A stretch of 6,894 bases of DNA from an uncultured Fibrobacterota bacterium (GTDB lineage: Bacteria > Fibrobacterota > Chitinivibrionia > Chitinivibrionales > Chitinispirillaceae): positions 1 through 6,894 of the forward strand of contig CAISVC010000406.1 in assembly GCA_903888815.1 (NCBI GenBank). Direction: 5' to 3'. The position numbers and the translations under genes are program-made. Positions 4,911 to 6,894 of the stretch are shown here, piece after piece (within the stretch, counting starts at the first letter, position 1; each line of letters starts with the position of its first letter). The notes beneath the pieces were generated by a model. That model ran no database searches. It was not told the DNA's origin and saw nothing but the letters and a program-made list of their open reading frames with translations.

Positions 4911-5113
4911 TTATTTTAAATACCAAACATCAGGTGTCATACCACCTCCGCTTCCGATTACCCAAATCGTACTATCAAAGACAACGGAAGAAAATCCTGA
5001 TCTCGCTGAAAACTCAGCGGCATCGATGACCTGCGTCCAATGTATGCCATCACTTGAATTCCAAACGTCATTATCACTCTTCCGGATTTCATTTCTTGTG
5101 CAGCGCCGCAGAA
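4911..5113 (-). pseudogene. 3' remnant of a kelch/propeller-type gene
   Basis: The reading frame up to the stop at 4911-4913 encodes SDNDVWNSSDGIHWTQV, then FSARSGFSSVVFDSTIWVIG, SGGGMTPDVWYLK. This is a typical kelch-like blade plus the start of the next (NDVW-SSDG-x-W-T, R-x-G-x-S-S-V-V-F, I-W-V-I-G-G), usually repeated five to seven times in galactose-oxidase-like or surface propellers. Only about one and a half repeats remain. The frame has no ATG or signal peptide; the only upstream start, TTG 5115-5117, overlaps the TGA of the PA14 lipoprotein. I take it as a decayed gene tail rather than a functional 68-aa protein. Confidence 0.6.
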
Positions 5114-5129
5114 TCAATTAGAATCAATT
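5110..5129 (+). repeat. 10-bp tandem duplication AGAATCAATT
   Basis: Two perfect head-to-tail copies of AGAATCAATT span the stop codon of the PA14 lipoprotein gene (TGA 5114-5116). Together with the GGGTAGGATA pair at 4816-4835 it brackets the kelch-like remnant. Confidence 0.7.
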
Positions 5130-6268
5130 GAAAACGCGTTCGATACGCATAAATCGCCTCCGGGTGGATAATCCCTTACCCTGATCCGCGCCTGTTGGGT
5201 GACCAGCGAGTCGTTCACCGGGATCTTCCAGTCCATGTGTCCGTTGGTATCGGTATGGGCGAAGGCATACTGACTTATCAAGGTATAATTGGCGCCGTTG
5301 TCAATGGAAATATCACAGTACACCATATCATCAAAGTGCCGGTAGATCCATCGGACATGCAGCGAGTCCCCGAGATGATAGGTTTCCCCTCCGGCGGGAC
5401 TGGTAATGATGATTTTCGGGACTGGGCCCGTGAACGGCCGGTACAGAATTCCGTTTGTAATTGTCGTTTTATCGATGCCGATTGACGGACATGCGTAGCT
5501 TACCGTGCACGCGGGAGACGAGGTCGCGTCGAAGTATTGTACCGAAATCAGGTATTTGCCCTCTGCAAGGGTGACGGTAGCGCTGGCTTCGTTCGGTGAC
5601 GAATGGATGCCGTCATTATCAATAATTACCGAATCATTCAGGAGAAGAGCGCTCCCATCCGAAGATTTCGCATAAAACGTGTAGTCACCGCCATAGGGAA
5701 TGTTCAGATAACCACCGAATACGATGCCGAAGTTGGTTGACCGGTGCGGCACTTCACTGACGTCGAAAGAACCGCAGGAATCCGAAGCTTCCGGTACACA
5801 AGCGGAAAAATCAGGCAGCGACGACCACGAACCGGTATAGTAATTGTAATTGACACCCGGTTCAAGCCGGCCGAGATCCGCCGGATCAACAGGATTCAGA
5901 CCCGACGGAACAGGAACAAAAACCGCCTGCACGGTGTCATTGCCTGCCGTAAGTCTGACGATTGTCGACGCCGCGTTCTTGTATGCTATCGTTGCGCTTT
6001 CCGTGGTCACGGTCCATTTCTGAAATATATACCCCGTGTTCGGAGAAGCCGTTATCGTGGTCGCAGCGTCCTTGTTCACGGTCACCGGAGAACTCGATGG
6101 CGCCGTGATCGTACCACCCGTACCTGCCAGAACCGTCAGCTGATAGGTAACCGGGGCATTCGGAAATTTTCCGTTGCATGCAATAAATACCGTACAAGCA
6201 GATAAGCACATCGCCACCGCAGAGGTGAAAGTTGGCGTTATGTGTTTAATAAAACGGCAGTTCTCCAT
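5114..6268 (-). CDS. Surface lipoprotein: InlB-type repeat, PA14 and Kre9/KNH-like domains
   Basis: 384 residues, ATG 6266-6268, with AAAGG about nine bases upstream. The N-terminus is a signal sequence with two possible lipoboxes (LSAC, Cys25; FIAC, Cys31). Residues 43-118 (YQLTVLAGTGGTITAP, TITASPNTGYIFQKWTV, DTVQAVFV) are a divergent InlB B-repeat. Residues about 130-277 are a PA14 domain: FGGYLNIPYGGDYTFYAKSS, DGSALLLNDSVIIDNDGIHS, then TVTLAEGKYLISVQYFD; PA14 domains generally bind carbohydrate or mediate adhesion. Residues 284-382 (KIIITSPAGGETYHLGDSLHV, WIYRH, CDISIDNGANYTLIS, ARIRVRD) match the Kre9/KNH Ig-like domain frequent in FCB-group secreted proteins. No catalytic domain is present, so a binding or adhesion role in polysaccharide use is the best inference. 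It follows the upstream gene by 38 bp on the same strand. A 10-bp tandem repeat covers its stop codon. Confidence 0.87.
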   Translation of the reverse strand: MENCRFIKHITPTFTSAVAMCLSACTVFIACNGKFPNAPVTYQLTVLAGTGGTITAPSSSPVTVNKDAATTITASPNTGYIFQKWTVTTESATIAYKNAASTIVRLTAGNDTVQAVFVPVPSGLNPVDPADLGRLEPGVNYNYYTGSWSSLPDFSACVPEASDSCGSFDVSEVPHRSTNFGIVFGGYLNIPYGGDYTFYAKSSDGSALLLNDSVIIDNDGIHSSPNEASATVTLAEGKYLISVQYFDATSSPACTVSYACPSIGIDKTTITNGILYRPFTGPVPKIIITSPAGGETYHLGDSLHVRWIYRHFDDMVYCDISIDNGANYTLISQYAFAHTDTNGHMDWKIPVNDSLVTQQARIRVRDYPPGGDLCVSNAFSIDSN

Positions 6269-6306
6269 TCAGTTGCCTTTTAAAAATGCGGCCCGAAAAT
6301 ATCCGG

Positions 6307-6894
6307 TTATCGGGTAATTGTAATGAACCGTGCCATCATGACGTTCGATTCCCGCCAGGAGAGGAGATAGATCCCCGGCGGCAGGGACGAAACCGTGAAA
6401 TGCTGCTTGTCAGAAGATGTTTTCTCTCCCCTGGCAATGACCATGCCCTTTAGATTAATCAGCGTTGCGTTATCCAGCGTTCTGCCTTCCGCGCTCCAAA
6501 GCGTCAATTCGTTTCCGCTGATCCGTATCGAAATCCGCGAGGATGATCCCGGGGTTCTGGCGCGATTGTAAATCACGCCGACGAAGGCGGCAGGATCTAT
6601 CCAAAGTGTCGGCCAGCCGAAGAAGTCGCCCAGATACATAACTACAGGCGGATTTGTTGTTTTTCCTCTTCGAATAAACGCCTTCGAATAGCACCCTGGT
6701 GAACTTTGCACATCATTGTCTCCGACCTGGATCATATAATTCGTGTCGGTCTCGCACCAGTTTTCACCTCCTTGCCCGGGATCGCCATTGCTTAACAAGC
6801 AGTTAGCCTGATCAATCAGACAGGGGACCCCACCGACATTCTGCATGCTGGGTGTGCCCCATCTCCAGAGTGTCGTTGGTATCCGGTGACTCCA
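6307..6894 (-). CDS. Secreted protein with T9SS-like C-terminal sorting domain (5' end outside window)
   Basis: The frame is open from the right edge to TAA 6307-6309, giving the last 195 residues; an internal ATG at 6844-6846 is not a likely start because coding continues through it (TTLWRWGTPSMQNVGG). The first 85 visible residues carry five cysteines (PCLIDQANCLLSN, ENWCETDTN, GCYSKAF) and suggest a disulfide-bonded secreted domain I cannot name. Residues about 125-195 (SGNELTLWSAEG, ATLINLKGMVIARGE, HFTVSSLPPGIYLLSWRE, ARFITITR) fit the pattern of type IX secretion C-terminal sorting domains: beta-sandwich, L-I-N-L-K-G-M-V-I, then L-P-P-G-I-Y-L-L and a basic end. This implies export to the cell surface or medium in a lineage with T9SS or a close analogue. 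The PA14 lipoprotein gene follows after 38 bp and is probably co-transcribed. Confidence 0.75.
   Translation of the reverse strand, partial: WSHRIPTTLWRWGTPSMQNVGGVPCLIDQANCLLSNGDPGQGGENWCETDTNYMIQVGDNDVQSSPGCYSKAFIRRGKTTNPPVVMYLGDFFGWPTLWIDPAAFVGVIYNRARTPGSSSRISIRISGNELTLWSAEGRTLDNATLINLKGMVIARGEKTSSDKQHFTVSSLPPGIYLLSWRESNVMMARFITITR

Noticed and set aside
5744..6205. Plus-strand 153-codon open frame opposite the PA14 lipoprotein.
   Set aside because: Very arginine-rich with no domain pattern; it is the antisense of a well-supported gene.

Overview
The window reads as an accessory, remnant-rich stretch of a bacterial chromosome with about 50% GC. It mixes secreted or surface protein genes, toxin-antitoxin modules, small repeats and gene fragments. 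The surface proteins suggest the Fibrobacterota/Chitinivibrionia or a related lineage of the FCB group: a lipoprotein with the motif DNPFDAHGTNW just after its lipid-anchor cysteine, an InlB-repeat/PA14/Kre9-like lipoprotein, and a protein ending in what looks like a type IX secretion (T9SS) C-terminal sorting domain. This placement is inferred from protein style only; no rRNA or other marker is present.

Layout from left to right. At 1-555 (+) is the 3' part of a GNAT acetyltransferase with a YoaP-like C-terminal domain. At 619-1118 (-) a small Xre-type regulator gene overlaps an unknown 67-residue gene by TAATG. At 1182-2174 (-) is a lipoprotein predicted to be a seven-bladed Asp-box propeller. 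Just upstream of it, at 2190-3089 (-), is a secreted beta-helix protein with two C-terminal hydrophobic segments; the pair form a likely operon. At 3390-4000 (-) is a complete hicAB toxin-antitoxin module with a near-consensus promoter, an operator-like palindrome and an apparently leaderless hicA message, preceded by a minus-strand intrinsic terminator.

From 4103 to 5110 there is no intact gene. It holds a four-copy inverted/direct repeat cluster, an orphan 3' coding fragment, a 39-bp element that also lies in inverted orientation inside the Xre gene, several tight hairpins, the C-terminal piece of a probable REP-associated (Y1) transposase with a DnaA-like helix-turn-helix, and the 3' tail of a kelch-type gene. 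At 5114-6894 (-) two secreted-protein genes run as a probable operon: the 3' end of a protein with a sorting-domain-like tail, then the PA14 lipoprotein.

The strongest candidate for something new is the 39-bp element. In the Xre gene it looks like a 45-bp in-frame insertion bounded by 10-bp direct repeats, with an 18-bp palindromic core. Its second, inverted copy sits about 160 bp upstream of a transposase relic of the class that mobilises such palindromes.
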